This document shows, piece by piece, positions 25,295 to 34,132 of a stretch of 64,000 nucleotides of DNA; positions within the stretch are counted from its first letter, which is position 1, and each line of letters starts with the position of its first letter. The notes beneath the pieces were generated by a model. That model saw nothing but the letters and a program-made list of their open reading frames with translations, had not been told where the DNA came from and did no database searches. Source of the stretch: Ruegeria_C sp041537925. GTDB lineage: Bacteria; Pseudomonadota; Alphaproteobacteria; Rhodobacterales; Rhodobacteraceae. Location: positions 682,001 through 746,000 of the forward strand of contig NZ_JBGOSH010000002.1 in assembly GCF_041537925.1 (NCBI RefSeq). Reading direction: 5' to 3'. Made by a program: the position numbers and the translations under genes.

Positions 25295-26409
25295 CAGAAG
25301 ATGCAGCAGACACGGACATCTATGCCCTGAAATCCGAAACGCTTGCCGAAGTTACCGCACCCGGCGTTTCGTACCGACCGCCCATGCCAAAAACCTATCG
25401 CCCGAGGATCGGAGTGATCGGCACCGGCGGCATTTCTGCCAGCCACCTGGACGCGTACCGCACAGCAGGCTGGGACGTGGCCGCGATGTGGAACCGAACC
25501 CGTTCGAAGGCCGAAGCCAAGGCTGCAGAGTTCTGTCCTGACGCGCGGATCGAAGACGACTGGTACGCCATTCTCGACAGTGGCGACATCGACGTAGTGG
25601 ACATCACACTGCACCCTGAACACCGCGCACCTATCATTGAAGCGGCTTTGAAGGCGAAAAAGCACGTTCTCAGCCAGAAACCCTTCGTGACAGACCTGGA
25701 TATTGGCGATCATCTTGTCGCCCTGGCCGATGACCAAGGCGTCAAACTGGCGATCAACCAGAACGGTCGCTGGGCGCCGCACATGGCCTGGATGCGCGAA
25801 GCAGTGCGGGCCGGGCACATCGGGGATGTGCTGTCGGTGCATGCCTCGCTTCACTGGAACCACGGATGGACCGCCGGAACGCCCTTTGACCAAATCGACG
25901 ACCTTATCTTGTGGGATTTCGGCGTGCATTGGTTCGACTTCCTTGCGTCTATGGTCGGTGCTCGCGCGGAAAGCGTTTTTGCTACGGCCTCGCCAACGCG
26001 AGGCCAATCCAACATGACGCCCCTTCTGGCTCAGGCGATTGTCCGGCTGAATGAGGGTCAGGCAAGTCTGGTTTTTGATGGCGGTGCCCCGTTTGGCCCG
26101 CGCGATACAACCTACATAGCGGGATCAAAAGGCAGCCTTCAGTCGGACGGGCCGGACCTTGGGAAGCAGATAGTCACTCTGAAAACAGGCGAAAGCGTTG
26201 CCTATCCAAACCTCACGGGTGAGTGGTTTAATGACGGTTTTCGCGGTGCCATGGGCGAGCTTCTTTGCGCCATCGAAGAAAACCGCGATCCGACTAACTC
26301 CGCCAGCGAGAACCTGTTGTCCCTAGAAATGGCGTTTGCCGCGGTTCAATCTCGAATGTCGTGCCGAGAAGTAGAGATCGGGAGCGTTAGGAAATTGCCG
26401 ACAAGATGA
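25291..26409 (+). CDS. Gfo/Idh/MocA-family oxidoreductase
   Basis: A 372-residue dehydrogenase-like protein. A leader of about 33 residues precedes the Rossmann motif IGVIGTGGISASHLDAY, then LSQKPFVTDLDIG replaces the classic EKP motif with QKP, and LILWDFGVHWFDFLASM supplies the conserved Asp/His region. The ATG at 25291 overlaps the previous stop (CCATGA). It ends the second sugar operon. With the other two homologues it probably performs successive oxidation and reduction of ring hydroxyls; a role in transferring hydride between C positions is possible. Confidence 0.88.
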   Translation: MTEDAADTDIYALKSETLAEVTAPGVSYRPPMPKTYRPRIGVIGTGGISASHLDAYRTAGWDVAAMWNRTRSKAEAKAAEFCPDARIEDDWYAILDSGDIDVVDITLHPEHRAPIIEAALKAKKHVLSQKPFVTDLDIGDHLVALADDQGVKLAINQNGRWAPHMAWMREAVRAGHIGDVLSVHASLHWNHGWTAGTPFDQIDDLILWDFGVHWFDFLASMVGARAESVFATASPTRGQSNMTPLLAQAIVRLNEGQASLVFDGGAPFGPRDTTYIAGSKGSLQSDGPDLGKQIVTLKTGESVAYPNLTGEWFNDGFRGAMGELLCAIEENRDPTNSASENLLSLEMAFAAVQSRMSCREVEIGSVRKLPTR

Positions 26410-26752
26410 GTGGTTTTTTGGGGTTCCGTTGTGAAGATTCCAGCAGCTTGAAAGGATACATCTAACCTTGGGAGTTAGGCAGCCAGTTCTGCGAAGTGTC
26501 GAAATGGACAGGGTCCTGGCGCGAATTGGCCTTTGCGGATCATATGCGAAACCTCGATGTTTGATCCCAAGGTTTGATGCTGTGATCCTTTCTCAGGGAT
26601 GGAAGGAAGCGACATGGAACAAGGTCCCCAGAGCGGACTTACCTGCTCCTTATACTTACAGCCACGAGGTCCGCAGTTGGCTCTTTGCGGGCATCTTTGG
26701 GACAGGCACAGAAGGGCTGACAGGACCCAACAATGTAAGTAGCCCGAAGAAA
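26410..26752. mobile_element. IS6-family relic: right inverted repeat plus transposase C-terminus
   Basis: GGGTTCCGTTGTGAAGATTC at 26421-26440 resembles the GGTTCTGTTGCAAAG-type inverted repeats of IS6-family elements. Just inside it, on the minus strand, lies a transposase C-terminal tail (see the pseudogene entry). The remaining bases up to 26752 contain nothing recognisable and may be IS debris or the 3' flank of the next operon. Confidence 0.5.
26475..26582 (-). pseudogene. IS6-family transposase C-terminal fragment
   Basis: The minus strand reads TLGSNIEVSHMIRKGQFA, then CPFRHFAELAA and a stop. IS6/IS26-type transposases end with a MHMIRKGQ segment followed by a short F-x-x-L-A-A tail, which fits. 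Everything upstream, including the DDE domain, is gone. It sits about 34 bp from a matching inverted-repeat-like end, as expected for the end of such an element. Confidence 0.55.
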
Positions 26753-27799
26753 TCAATCGATATCTGTTATTGGGGAAGAAAAGCGGAAGTTCTCTGCAAG
26801 CTCGCTTTCATAGCCGAACAAAGCAGGCAATCCACCGGTATGGACCATGACTATTTTTTGGCCTGATGTGATTTGCTCTTCGGAAATGAGATCCAGCAAT
26901 CCAGCGAAAGTTTTTGCTGAGTAAACAGGATCAAGAAAAATACCTTCGGATTGCGCCATCCTTTTCAGGGCAGATTGTGTTTTTGTTCCAAGTTTACCGT
27001 ACCCTGGAGCCAGTGCCCCATCCCAGACATCAATCTTCGCTAATAAACAAGCGGCATCAATGCCTAGCAGGTTTGCAAGCTTCTGCAAAACAATGCTGAT
27101 ACGATCCCGCTGCTTTTCACCGTTTCGACGTACGCATACTCCGTACACTCGAGCAGGTACCCCTGAGAGAACTATTCCAGTCAACAATCCGCCATGTGTC
27201 GCGCCGCTGCCGGATGGGACGACTACTGCGTCGAAGTCCTGCATCTGCTCACATAACTCCTGCCCCGCAGCGACATAACCAAGCGCACCAAGCGGAGGAT
27301 GGTTAAGCCCTAGATGAATGACATAGGGTTTACGCCCCTGCGCCTTCAGTTCTTCCGCGCGCGCATGCAGCGCGGCGTCCGCGCCTGCCTCGTCCTCACC
27401 AACAGGATAGCTCATATGCTCGGCGCCAAGAATTTTGGACAGCAACACATTCCCGGATTTGTAATAGTCCGGCCCCATGTTTGGCACGCGTTCTTCCAAC
27501 TGCAATACAGACTTCATACCTAGCCGCGCCGCCGCGGCCGCTGCAGATCGAACATAGTTAGACTGAACCGCACCTGTTATCAGGATTGTATCAGCCCCCT
27601 GTGCCAGCGCATCGCCAAAGTAAAACTCGAGCTGCCGTGTCTTGTTGCCACCAAATCCAAGCCCCGTCAGGTCATCGCGTTTCAGCCAGAGATCGATCTT
27701 CAGTTCCTCCGACAACCGGTCGAGACGCTCCAGCGGCGTTGTACCGAACATGAGTTGCGCCCTTGGAAATCCAGCGAGAAGATCATTTTTCTGCGTCAT
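26753..27799 (-). CDS. PLP-dependent D-cysteine desulfhydrase / L-cysteate sulfo-lyase-like enzyme
   Basis: A 348-residue fold-type II PLP enzyme of the ACC-deaminase/D-cysteine desulfhydrase group. The Schiff-base lysine is Lys53 in GFGGNKTRQLE; GAVQSNYVRSAAAAAARLG and SGSGATHGGLLTG bind substrate and the PLP phosphate. This group includes DcyD (D-cysteine to pyruvate, H2S, ammonia) and CuyA (L-cysteate to pyruvate, sulfite, ammonia). The upstream neighbour, 16 bp away, is a TauE/SafE-type exporter, the usual partner (CuyZ) of CuyA, which favours cysteate. It is the last gene of the TRAP/dehydrogenase/racemase operon. CuyA is the preferred reading, but sequence alone does not separate it from DcyD. 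Confidence 0.75.
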   Translation of the reverse strand: MTQKNDLLAGFPRAQLMFGTTPLERLDRLSEELKIDLWLKRDDLTGLGFGGNKTRQLEFYFGDALAQGADTILITGAVQSNYVRSAAAAAARLGMKSVLQLEERVPNMGPDYYKSGNVLLSKILGAEHMSYPVGEDEAGADAALHARAEELKAQGRKPYVIHLGLNHPPLGALGYVAAGQELCEQMQDFDAVVVPSGSGATHGGLLTGIVLSGVPARVYGVCVRRNGEKQRDRISIVLQKLANLLGIDAACLLAKIDVWDGALAPGYGKLGTKTQSALKRMAQSEGIFLDPVYSAKTFAGLLDLISEEQITSGQKIVMVHTGGLPALFGYESELAENFRFSSPITDID

Positions 27800-27815
27800 C
27801 GTCTACCTATCGGAA

Positions 27816-28544
27816 TTACGTCATCACGTAAGCGCGTTGAAAGAGAACATAACAAGCCACAAGGGAAATTACCCGGATTGCGGTTTTGATTAGAGATTGT
27901 GGCAGGTAAGGACGGGCGGCCCGACCACACAGACTGCCGATCGTTGTGACACCCACAAAGGACCATAGCTGTGAACTTAATGTGATTGATTGCCAGTCAG
28001 ACAGGCTGTGCAATAGAAACGCGACACCGTAGGCAACAAGTGCAATTGGCTGGACCAACCTTGCAACAGACCGAGCGGAGCGGCCTTTGGCAATCAATCC
28101 AAACACCATAAGGGGGCCAGGGGTCGCGGCCCAGATAGTAGCCAATCCAGATAGCCCCGAGACTACGGCAAAGACAGGAGTGCCGATAGCAGTGTGAGCC
28201 GGAACCAGTGTTGTCAACACTCCGATCAGCAACAGGCACCCGGTCAATGCGAGTACGAAGGGTTCACTCAGCAACGGATAGATTGCCAACCCAACAACCA
28301 AACCAATCAGACATCCGGAGATTGCCGTATTTATCGTTCTGCGCTCGTCGGTGAGAATACGCCAATCCGTTGCCACAACTGAAACGATGGTGTTCAAAAG
28401 TAAGAGGACTGGAACTGCGGTCGAGGTGCCCAATAAGATCATCATAGGCGGACCTGCAACGATGCTGAAACCTATACCGATGCCAACCTGAAGGATGGCG
28501 CCCAGGCAAATGGCAAGCATTAAGATGAATAATTCCACAGGCAC
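27816..28544 (-). CDS. TauE/SafE-family membrane protein, probable sulfite exporter
   Basis: A 242-residue polytopic inner-membrane protein with about seven or eight hydrophobic segments. The N-terminal LGAILQVGIGIGFSIVAGPP and the internal repeat SGLSGLATIWAATPGPLMVF are the duplicated TauE/SafE half-domains. Members export sulfite or sulfoacetate in sulfonate degraders. The start is a GTG at 28544 with AGG at good distance; GTG at 28571 would add nine charged residues. Its place next to a CuyA-like lyase suggests it removes toxic sulfite (a CuyZ role). It follows the racemase-family gene by 125 bp. Confidence 0.82.
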   Translation of the reverse strand: MPVELFILMLAICLGAILQVGIGIGFSIVAGPPMMILLGTSTAVPVLLLLNTIVSVVATDWRILTDERRTINTAISGCLIGLVVGLAIYPLLSEPFVLALTGCLLLIGVLTTLVPAHTAIGTPVFAVVSGLSGLATIWAATPGPLMVFGLIAKGRSARSVARLVQPIALVAYGVAFLLHSLSDWQSITLSSQLWSFVGVTTIGSLCGRAARPYLPQSLIKTAIRVISLVACYVLFQRAYVMT

Positions 28545-28669
28545 CTCAGACCTCGATCGGCGCTTTTGCACCCGCCCGGGTTTAAAGAACGTGGCGGACC
28601 GGACTTTGGTTTAACCTGTTTTGAATACTCCCGAAACCACCCAGTGGCTGGCGTGGTTCCGATTGGCCA

Positions 28670-29410
28670 TCAACCCCAGGGCATGATGCCTGGGTAAGGT
28701 GCGCGCACCCCTACGCTATGCGCCATTTGAGCCAGCGTTGTGAGGTCGAAAACGGGCAGGTTCAACTCTTGCTGTATCCCCGCGGCATAGGGCGGCAAAT
28801 CGGTGCATTCTAAAACCAGCGAACGAATTTCGGGCGCTTCGCGTTTCAGATTGCGGGCGGCATCCAGAACCTCTGTTTCGATCAGGTCCGTGTCCATTCT
28901 TGTCCGTATGTTCCGCAGGATCACTTCGGCAAATTCCCGTGTCTCTTCCAAACCTTTCACGGCCACCGGAATTCCCTCTGCGCCGACACCTTCAAAATGT
29001 CGCGGGGTCAGTGCCGATGCGTCGGCCGTCAAAATCCCGACAGGGGCGCTGGCGCCGGTCATGTGAAATGCCAAGGGTACCTGAATTAGGCTGGATGCGA
29101 ATACGGGCACTGAAACGGCTGCGGCCAGTTCCTTTTGAAACAAAGCCAAAAAACCGCAACTACCGGTAATTGCCCGCACGCCTTCTGCCTCCAGCCGTTG
29201 CGCGCCTTTGATAAACGGCGCCAATAAGTCAGGCGTCGGGTTGTTCAGAAGAGTTGGAACCGTAACGCCATCGATCATCTCATAGAGTACCGGAAACGGC
29301 AGGCTCGAGGGGTTTTTGATGTGACCGGGAGGTTTTGGAAAATAGCTTTCCAGGCAAAGTACACCAATCGAAGCTCCACAGATATTCTGTCCACCATTGT
29401 AAACCGGCAT
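28670..29410 (-). CDS. Aspartate/glutamate racemase-family protein
   Basis: A 246-residue protein of the Asp/Glu/hydantoin racemase superfamily. The two catalytic cysteines appear as Cys85 in ITGSCGFLAL and Cys202 in LVLECTDLPPYA, so cofactor-independent racemisation is plausible. The operon context (D-amino acid dehydrogenase on one side, PLP lyase on the other) suggests interconversion of D- and L-forms of the imported amino acid, possibly cysteate, an aspartate analogue. Hydantoin or maleate-type activities cannot be excluded. Confidence 0.8.
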   Translation of the reverse strand: MPVYNGGQNICGASIGVLCLESYFPKPPGHIKNPSSLPFPVLYEMIDGVTVPTLLNNPTPDLLAPFIKGAQRLEAEGVRAITGSCGFLALFQKELAAAVSVPVFASSLIQVPLAFHMTGASAPVGILTADASALTPRHFEGVGAEGIPVAVKGLEETREFAEVILRNIRTRMDTDLIETEVLDAARNLKREAPEIRSLVLECTDLPPYAAGIQQELNLPVFDLTTLAQMAHSVGVRAPYPGIMPWG

Positions 29411-29458
29411 TTTGGGTGCGTCCTTCCGATGAGATTGGGCCGAATTGGCTGATGTCGC

Positions 29459-30697
29459 TCAGAACCGGGTCAGGGAAAATGGTGCGAGATCGATGTTATT
29501 GCGGCGCCCGGACACAAGATCAGCCACAAGTTCTCCCGTTTTCGGCGCCATCATTAGCCCGTAATGGGAATGTCCGAAGGCGCCATAAAGTCCTGAATCC
29601 CCAGAGAGCTGCCCGATCGCAGGAAGGCTGTCCGGGAAAGAGGGACGCCGTCCCATCCAGAATCGCGCTTGGCTGGTGTCGAGATCTGGCACCAGGCGTT
29701 TGGCCTGATCCGTAAGGATCGCTTGTTTCCGCGGATCGACAGGGGCGTCGATGCTCGCAAATTCGGCGGTACCCGCGACGCGCAAACCCTCCTGCATCGA
29801 ACTTGCCACAACCTTGGCATCCACATCCATGATGGAATTGTTAAGGCGGGTGGATGGATTGGGGAATTCAACGTGATATCCGCGCTCAGCCACCAGCGGT
29901 ACAGACAAACCAAGTGGTTTCAGAAGGTCCGCAGACCAAACGCCGGCGGCGAGCACGACATGTTTCGCGTGGAGTGTTTCGTTTGACGTGGCAAGATCCC
30001 AGCCCCCGCTTTCCGCCCGGGTCAGCTCCGTGATTTCGGTCCTCAAAATATCGGCACCCTGACTGCGGGCTTTGTTCGCCAACACCGCTCCTACGCGTCC
30101 AGGCGACGTAATACGTGCCTGTCCCTTTATCAGAACTGCCGCTTTGAAGTCGCGCGTCAGTGCTGGCTCAAGGCGGCTTAGCTCGTCACCGTCAATTCGC
30201 TCCAGTAGACCGCCTTTTTCTTTGCGGATCAGATAGTCCAGTCCATTCAGATTGGCCTGCTCCGGATGGCGGAAGGCGTGCACATAATAACTGTCCGTGA
30301 TCAGATCTTCTTGGCCTGTTCCCTGCAGATGTCGACGGTACAATTCGATTGACGGTCGGCACAGCAACTCCATTGCGTCCGCGACCTCGCGAACGGTCTT
30401 TTCGCCGGAATTTCCGAGAAACCGCAGACCCCATGGAACCATTTTCGGCCAGAATGAGAACCGAACCGACAGTGCGCTTTTCGGGTCCAGCAGCATTTGA
30501 GGAAGTTTTTTCCAAATGCCCGGCACGGCTTGCGGAATGAACGACCAGGGCGACACCACCCCGGCATTTCCAAACGAGGTTTCCTGGCCGGGTTCCCCCC
30601 GATCTAATAATCGGACCGATATGCCTCGTTCCTGCAGCGACAAGGCGCAGCAGATGCCAACGATACCGGCGCCGATGATGGTGACCTGATCTGTCAT
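29459..30697 (-). CDS. FAD-dependent D-amino acid dehydrogenase (DadA-like)
   Basis: A 412-residue DAO-superfamily flavoprotein. The N-terminal dinucleotide motif IIGAGIVGICCALSLQERG and a GQETSFGNAGVVSPW segment match DadA; the C-terminus has GRRPSFPDSLPAIGQ and LYGAFGHSHYGLMMAPKTGE. DadA oxidises D-amino acids to 2-oxo acids, passing electrons to the membrane quinone pool. It starts 4 bp after the TRAP permease stop, so it handles the imported compound. If cysteate is the substrate, the product would be sulfopyruvate. Confidence 0.9.
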   Translation of the reverse strand: MTDQVTIIGAGIVGICCALSLQERGISVRLLDRGEPGQETSFGNAGVVSPWSFIPQAVPGIWKKLPQMLLDPKSALSVRFSFWPKMVPWGLRFLGNSGEKTVREVADAMELLCRPSIELYRRHLQGTGQEDLITDSYYVHAFRHPEQANLNGLDYLIRKEKGGLLERIDGDELSRLEPALTRDFKAAVLIKGQARITSPGRVGAVLANKARSQGADILRTEITELTRAESGGWDLATSNETLHAKHVVLAAGVWSADLLKPLGLSVPLVAERGYHVEFPNPSTRLNNSIMDVDAKVVASSMQEGLRVAGTAEFASIDAPVDPRKQAILTDQAKRLVPDLDTSQARFWMGRRPSFPDSLPAIGQLSGDSGLYGAFGHSHYGLMMAPKTGELVADLVSGRRNNIDLAPFSLTRF

Positions 30698-30701
30698 CTT
30701 G

Positions 30702-32915
30702 TCAGGCCGTCGAGTGACTGCGATTGCGGGCGATCAACTGGGTGACGATCACCGGCGATGCGACAACCAACGCAATCAGATCCGCGGTCAGCGAGGGCGC
30801 TACAAAAACCACCCCGGCGATGGCCATCAAAATCCGGGAGGCCACGTTCAGCGGTGTCAGCCAGTACCCGACCACTGCTGCCGACAACGCGATGACCCCT
30901 GCGATACAGCTGGTTGCGGTGTATGTGAACTCCCACAGGTTAAAGCCGGTGGAGGAGACAAACAACAGAACAGGGGCGTATACAAAAGCCATGGGCGCGA
31001 TGACTTTACCCAAACCAAGCGTGAAGGCAGACAAACCGGTTTTGAATGGGTTTGAGTTGGCAATGGCCGCCGCCGCATAGGCTGAGGTGCAAACCGGTGG
31101 CGTAATCTCGGACACGACTCCGTAGTAGAGTACGAACAGATGGCTTGCGATCGGTGGTACGCCCAATTGCGCCAATGCGGGCTGCGCGACCGAGACCAGC
31201 ATGATATACAGCGCGGTTGTTGGAATACCGGCACCCATCAGGATGCAGACGATAGCAATGAAGACCAGCGAAATGAACAGTTGCAGGTCTTCCATTGCAA
31301 ACAGCTGGAAGCTGCCAAACGAGATCATGTTGTACAGGTCCGAAGCAAGGTTGCCCGCCCCTTGCGTCACCATGAAGCCGATGCGGAAGCCGATGCCAGT
31401 GGTGTTGATCACGCCTACCACGATGCCGACGGCTGCTGCAGCCGCGCCAACTGCCAGCGAGTATTTAACGCCCAGCTCGACCGCTTGTAGCATCTCGGGG
31501 ACCTCGATCCGTTTCTGCGGGTTCAGCGTGGCGATCACCGACAATCCGCACAGAATCGCCGTCATGGTCAGGTCGAACCCGCCGTCTGAGAATTTCCACA
31601 GCACAAAAACCAGAAACGCCGCTGCGTAGATCAGTGTCGGGGGTTGTCTCAGACGCGACATGCCCGCGATAACCGCCAGTGAAATGCCACAGAATGCTGA
31701 CATAAAGGGTGTGTAACCGGTGAACAGGACTACCAGCAGGCCAATCAGGGGTACGATATTGGCCCAGCCTTCGGTCCAGACAGCCTTGAGTTGCGGCAGT
31801 TGTTCCTTGGTCAGACCCTTGAGGTTCAGTTTGCGCGCCATAAGGTGCACCACGGCGAAGACGCCGACATAGTGCAGGAGAGCAGGGAAGATCGCGGCGA
31901 TCACGATCGTGGTGTAAGGCACTTCGAGGAACTCGGCCATGATGAAGGCGGCGGCCCCCATGATCGGCGGTGTGATCTGGCCGCCGGCAGAAGACGCGGC
32001 CTCAACCCCGCCGGCGAAGTGACCGGGATAGCCAAGGCGCTTCATGTTCGGAATGGTCAGAGCACCTGTCGAGACGGTGTTTGCAACAGAGGAGCCCGAA
32101 ATGGTGCCGAAGAACGCGGACGAGACGACTGATACTTTGGCCGGGCCGCCCGTATAGCGCCCGGCAAGGATCGTCGCATTGTCGATGAAAAGTTGCCCCA
32201 GGCCCGTGCGCTGAGCGATCACACCGAAAAGTACGAAGTGGAACACGATGGTCGAAACGACCCATAGCGTGACGCCATAGATGCCTTCCTGTGGAAAATA
32301 CATCGACGAAACGAAGGTTTTGAAATTTACTCCGGGGTGTTGCAACAAGCCGGGGAAATATGGGCCCAACAAGGCGTAGGAGATAAAGACGCAGATGATC
32401 AGCGGCAGCACCCAACCCAGCGTGCGTCGCGCGATATCGAGCACCAGCAATATGATTACAACACCCAGGAAAACGTCATAACCGTTTGGATTCCCCATTC
32501 GGAACGTCTGTTCTTCGATCCCCAGAAACGGAATCCCCCGCCAAGCAACGCCGACATAAAGCGCTGCAACAATACCAAATGCCATGAAAATCAAATCATA
32601 AAGCGGGATGTTTCCGATGCGGAATCGGCTGACTTTCAAAGCGTACAAGTTTTTTGAACCGACAATCGGGATCGTCGCGTAGACTAGTATGAATAGGCCA
32701 CTCAGGTAAAAGCCCATATGCCAGTGATCGGCAGGCAAGCCAAAACCAGCCGTGAAAAATTCATAAAACGCAAAGATCAGGGCGACAGAGCGCAGCACCT
32801 TACCCGCGGTTGGTGTCACTTGTCGGACTGCGGCGCCTTCATCGAATTGTTCTTCGATAGCGGCCAGCTCTTCGGCTGTCAGTTCATGGTCATCAAGTTT
32901 CTGAGTCTCGGACAT
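30702..32915 (-). CDS. TRAP transporter fused permease, TAXI type (4TM-12TM)
   Basis: A 737-residue inner-membrane protein that fuses the small (DctQ-like) and large (DctM-like) TRAP subunits. Residues about 45-200 hold the small-subunit-type helices; the large part has GTISGSSVANTVSTGALTIP, GGVEAASSAGGQITPPIMGAAAF and ILMGAGIPTTALYIMLV, hallmarks of TRAP/TAXI permeases. ATG at 32915 has AGGGGG upstream and follows the hairpin in the gap; an ATG at 32936 is less likely. It works with the TAXI receptor as a sodium-driven, ATP-independent importer of an organic or amino acid. Confidence 0.93.
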   Translation of the reverse strand: MSETQKLDDHELTAEELAAIEEQFDEGAAVRQVTPTAGKVLRSVALIFAFYEFFTAGFGLPADHWHMGFYLSGLFILVYATIPIVGSKNLYALKVSRFRIGNIPLYDLIFMAFGIVAALYVGVAWRGIPFLGIEEQTFRMGNPNGYDVFLGVVIILLVLDIARRTLGWVLPLIICVFISYALLGPYFPGLLQHPGVNFKTFVSSMYFPQEGIYGVTLWVVSTIVFHFVLFGVIAQRTGLGQLFIDNATILAGRYTGGPAKVSVVSSAFFGTISGSSVANTVSTGALTIPNMKRLGYPGHFAGGVEAASSAGGQITPPIMGAAAFIMAEFLEVPYTTIVIAAIFPALLHYVGVFAVVHLMARKLNLKGLTKEQLPQLKAVWTEGWANIVPLIGLLVVLFTGYTPFMSAFCGISLAVIAGMSRLRQPPTLIYAAAFLVFVLWKFSDGGFDLTMTAILCGLSVIATLNPQKRIEVPEMLQAVELGVKYSLAVGAAAAAVGIVVGVINTTGIGFRIGFMVTQGAGNLASDLYNMISFGSFQLFAMEDLQLFISLVFIAIVCILMGAGIPTTALYIMLVSVAQPALAQLGVPPIASHLFVLYYGVVSEITPPVCTSAYAAAAIANSNPFKTGLSAFTLGLGKVIAPMAFVYAPVLLFVSSTGFNLWEFTYTATSCIAGVIALSAAVVGYWLTPLNVASRILMAIAGVVFVAPSLTADLIALVVASPVIVTQLIARNRSHSTA

Positions 32916-32949
32916 GACGGCCCCCTGAATACACATGTTTGGAGAGTAC

Positions 32950-32969
32950 GGTGCCCCTGCAGGGGCACC
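32950..32969 (-). other. Perfect 20-bp palindrome between TRAP receptor and permease
   Basis: GGTGCCCCTGCAGGGGCACC is fully self-complementary and lies in the intercistronic gap (32936-32996). As RNA it forms a very stable hairpin. The position after the binding-protein gene suggests control of receptor-to-permease ratio; termination or a protein-binding operator are alternatives. Confidence 0.65.
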
Positions 32970-32996
32970 GAGTGTCTAGTTCAGCTTAAGATCTGA

Positions 32997-34004
32997 TTAC
33001 TGAAGAAGACCGGCTTCTTTGTAGAACTTTTCAGCGCCCGGATGCAGCGGAACGCCCAGGGCCTCGACACCGTCCAGCGCTGTGTCAGGTGTGATTTGTT
33101 TGCCCTTGGCATGGCCATTGTCCAACAGCTTGCGGGTGTTATCGTTCCACATGGCTTTGGTCAGCTGATAGACAAGATCATCCGACAGATCCGAGGAAAC
33201 AACCAGCATGGCACTGACCGCCGGGGTCTTGGTCTCACTATCGAGACCTTCATAAACACCGCCGGGAATTGCCGAGGGGATATAAGCCGGGATGATCTCG
33301 TTGATCTTCGCCAGATCCTCGTCCGAGAAGGAATGCAGGTTCATCCCTTTGGTTGATGAAAGTTGAACCATCGCAGCGACTGGCCAGCCTGCGGCATAGA
33401 AATAGGCGTCCAACTGACCATCTGCCAAACGCTCTGCGCTCTGACTGTTGTTCAGCTCGGCTTCGTCCATGTTGTCACGGTTGACACCCCAGGCGTCCAG
33501 CATCTGCAATACGGCTACCTGCGTACCAGAACCCGCTTGGGCGATACCAACTCGCTTACCTTCTAGGTCGCTGAGATCATTGATCGTCGAACCGGCAGGC
33601 AGCACAAGGTGCAGGTCTTCGGGAAACAGATTTGCGACGACCCGCAGCTTGGGATGCGGTTTGCCGTCAAATTTTCCTTCGCCCAGATACATCGACCGGG
33701 TAACGTCCGCCGCGGCAAGACCCGCCTCAAGCTCACCGTTTTGTACGGCTGCGTTGTTGAAGACCGATGCGGTAGTAGATTGCGCAATCGCGATCAGACC
33801 AGGTACACCGCATTGTCCGCCTTCCTCGCACGGGCGTGACCCCGGAGGGGCCGAAATTCCGTTGGCGATGGTTCCACCGATCGGGAAATAGGTTCCACCA
33901 GCGCCTCCCGTCCCGATGCGAAAGAAAGTTGGATCCTGCGCCAAAGCAGGCACCGCAAGGGCGCCAGCTAATGCAAGACTCGTTAGGCTTTTCATGAACA
34001 TCAT
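32997..34004 (-). CDS. TAXI-family TRAP transporter solute-binding protein
   Basis: A 335-residue periplasmic receptor. The signal peptide is about 23 residues (KS, hydrophobic core, ALA before QDPTF). The mature start FFRIGTGGAGGTYFPIGGTI is diagnostic of the TAXI family, as is GKRVGIAQAGSGTQVAVLQML. GGGAG sits six bases before the ATG at 34004, preferred over 34010. It is the first gene of the operon and diverges from the LysR gene at 34133. TAXI receptors bind amino acids or organic acids; the ligand is inferred from downstream enzymes. Confidence 0.93.
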   Translation of the reverse strand: MMFMKSLTSLALAGALAVPALAQDPTFFRIGTGGAGGTYFPIGGTIANGISAPPGSRPCEEGGQCGVPGLIAIAQSTTASVFNNAAVQNGELEAGLAAADVTRSMYLGEGKFDGKPHPKLRVVANLFPEDLHLVLPAGSTINDLSDLEGKRVGIAQAGSGTQVAVLQMLDAWGVNRDNMDEAELNNSQSAERLADGQLDAYFYAAGWPVAAMVQLSSTKGMNLHSFSDEDLAKINEIIPAYIPSAIPGGVYEGLDSETKTPAVSAMLVVSSDLSDDLVYQLTKAMWNDNTRKLLDNGHAKGKQITPDTALDGVEALGVPLHPGAEKFYKEAGLLQ

Positions 34005-34083
34005 TGTCATCTCCCAAATTATGTCGTTGGATTCGGTTCGTCCGAATTTCGATCCTGAAAGCCTAGAGGTAATTCACATAAAT

Positions 34084-34093
34084 ACAAATTTGT
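34084..34093. promoter_or_regulatory. Candidate LysR binding site (T-N11-A palindrome)
   Basis: ACAAATTTGT is a perfect palindrome centred in an AT-rich divergent region between the TAXI receptor and LysR genes; with flanking bases it makes T-N11-A, the generic LTTR motif. It lies about 40 bp upstream of the LysR start. Confidence 0.5.
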
Positions 34094-34132
34094 TATATTT
34101 CACAAAACTAAGGTTTAGCTTATACATTAGAC

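Noticed and set aside
25105..26007. Minus-strand open frame of 300 codons
   Set aside because: It is antisense to two Gfo/Idh/MocA genes and shows no domain.
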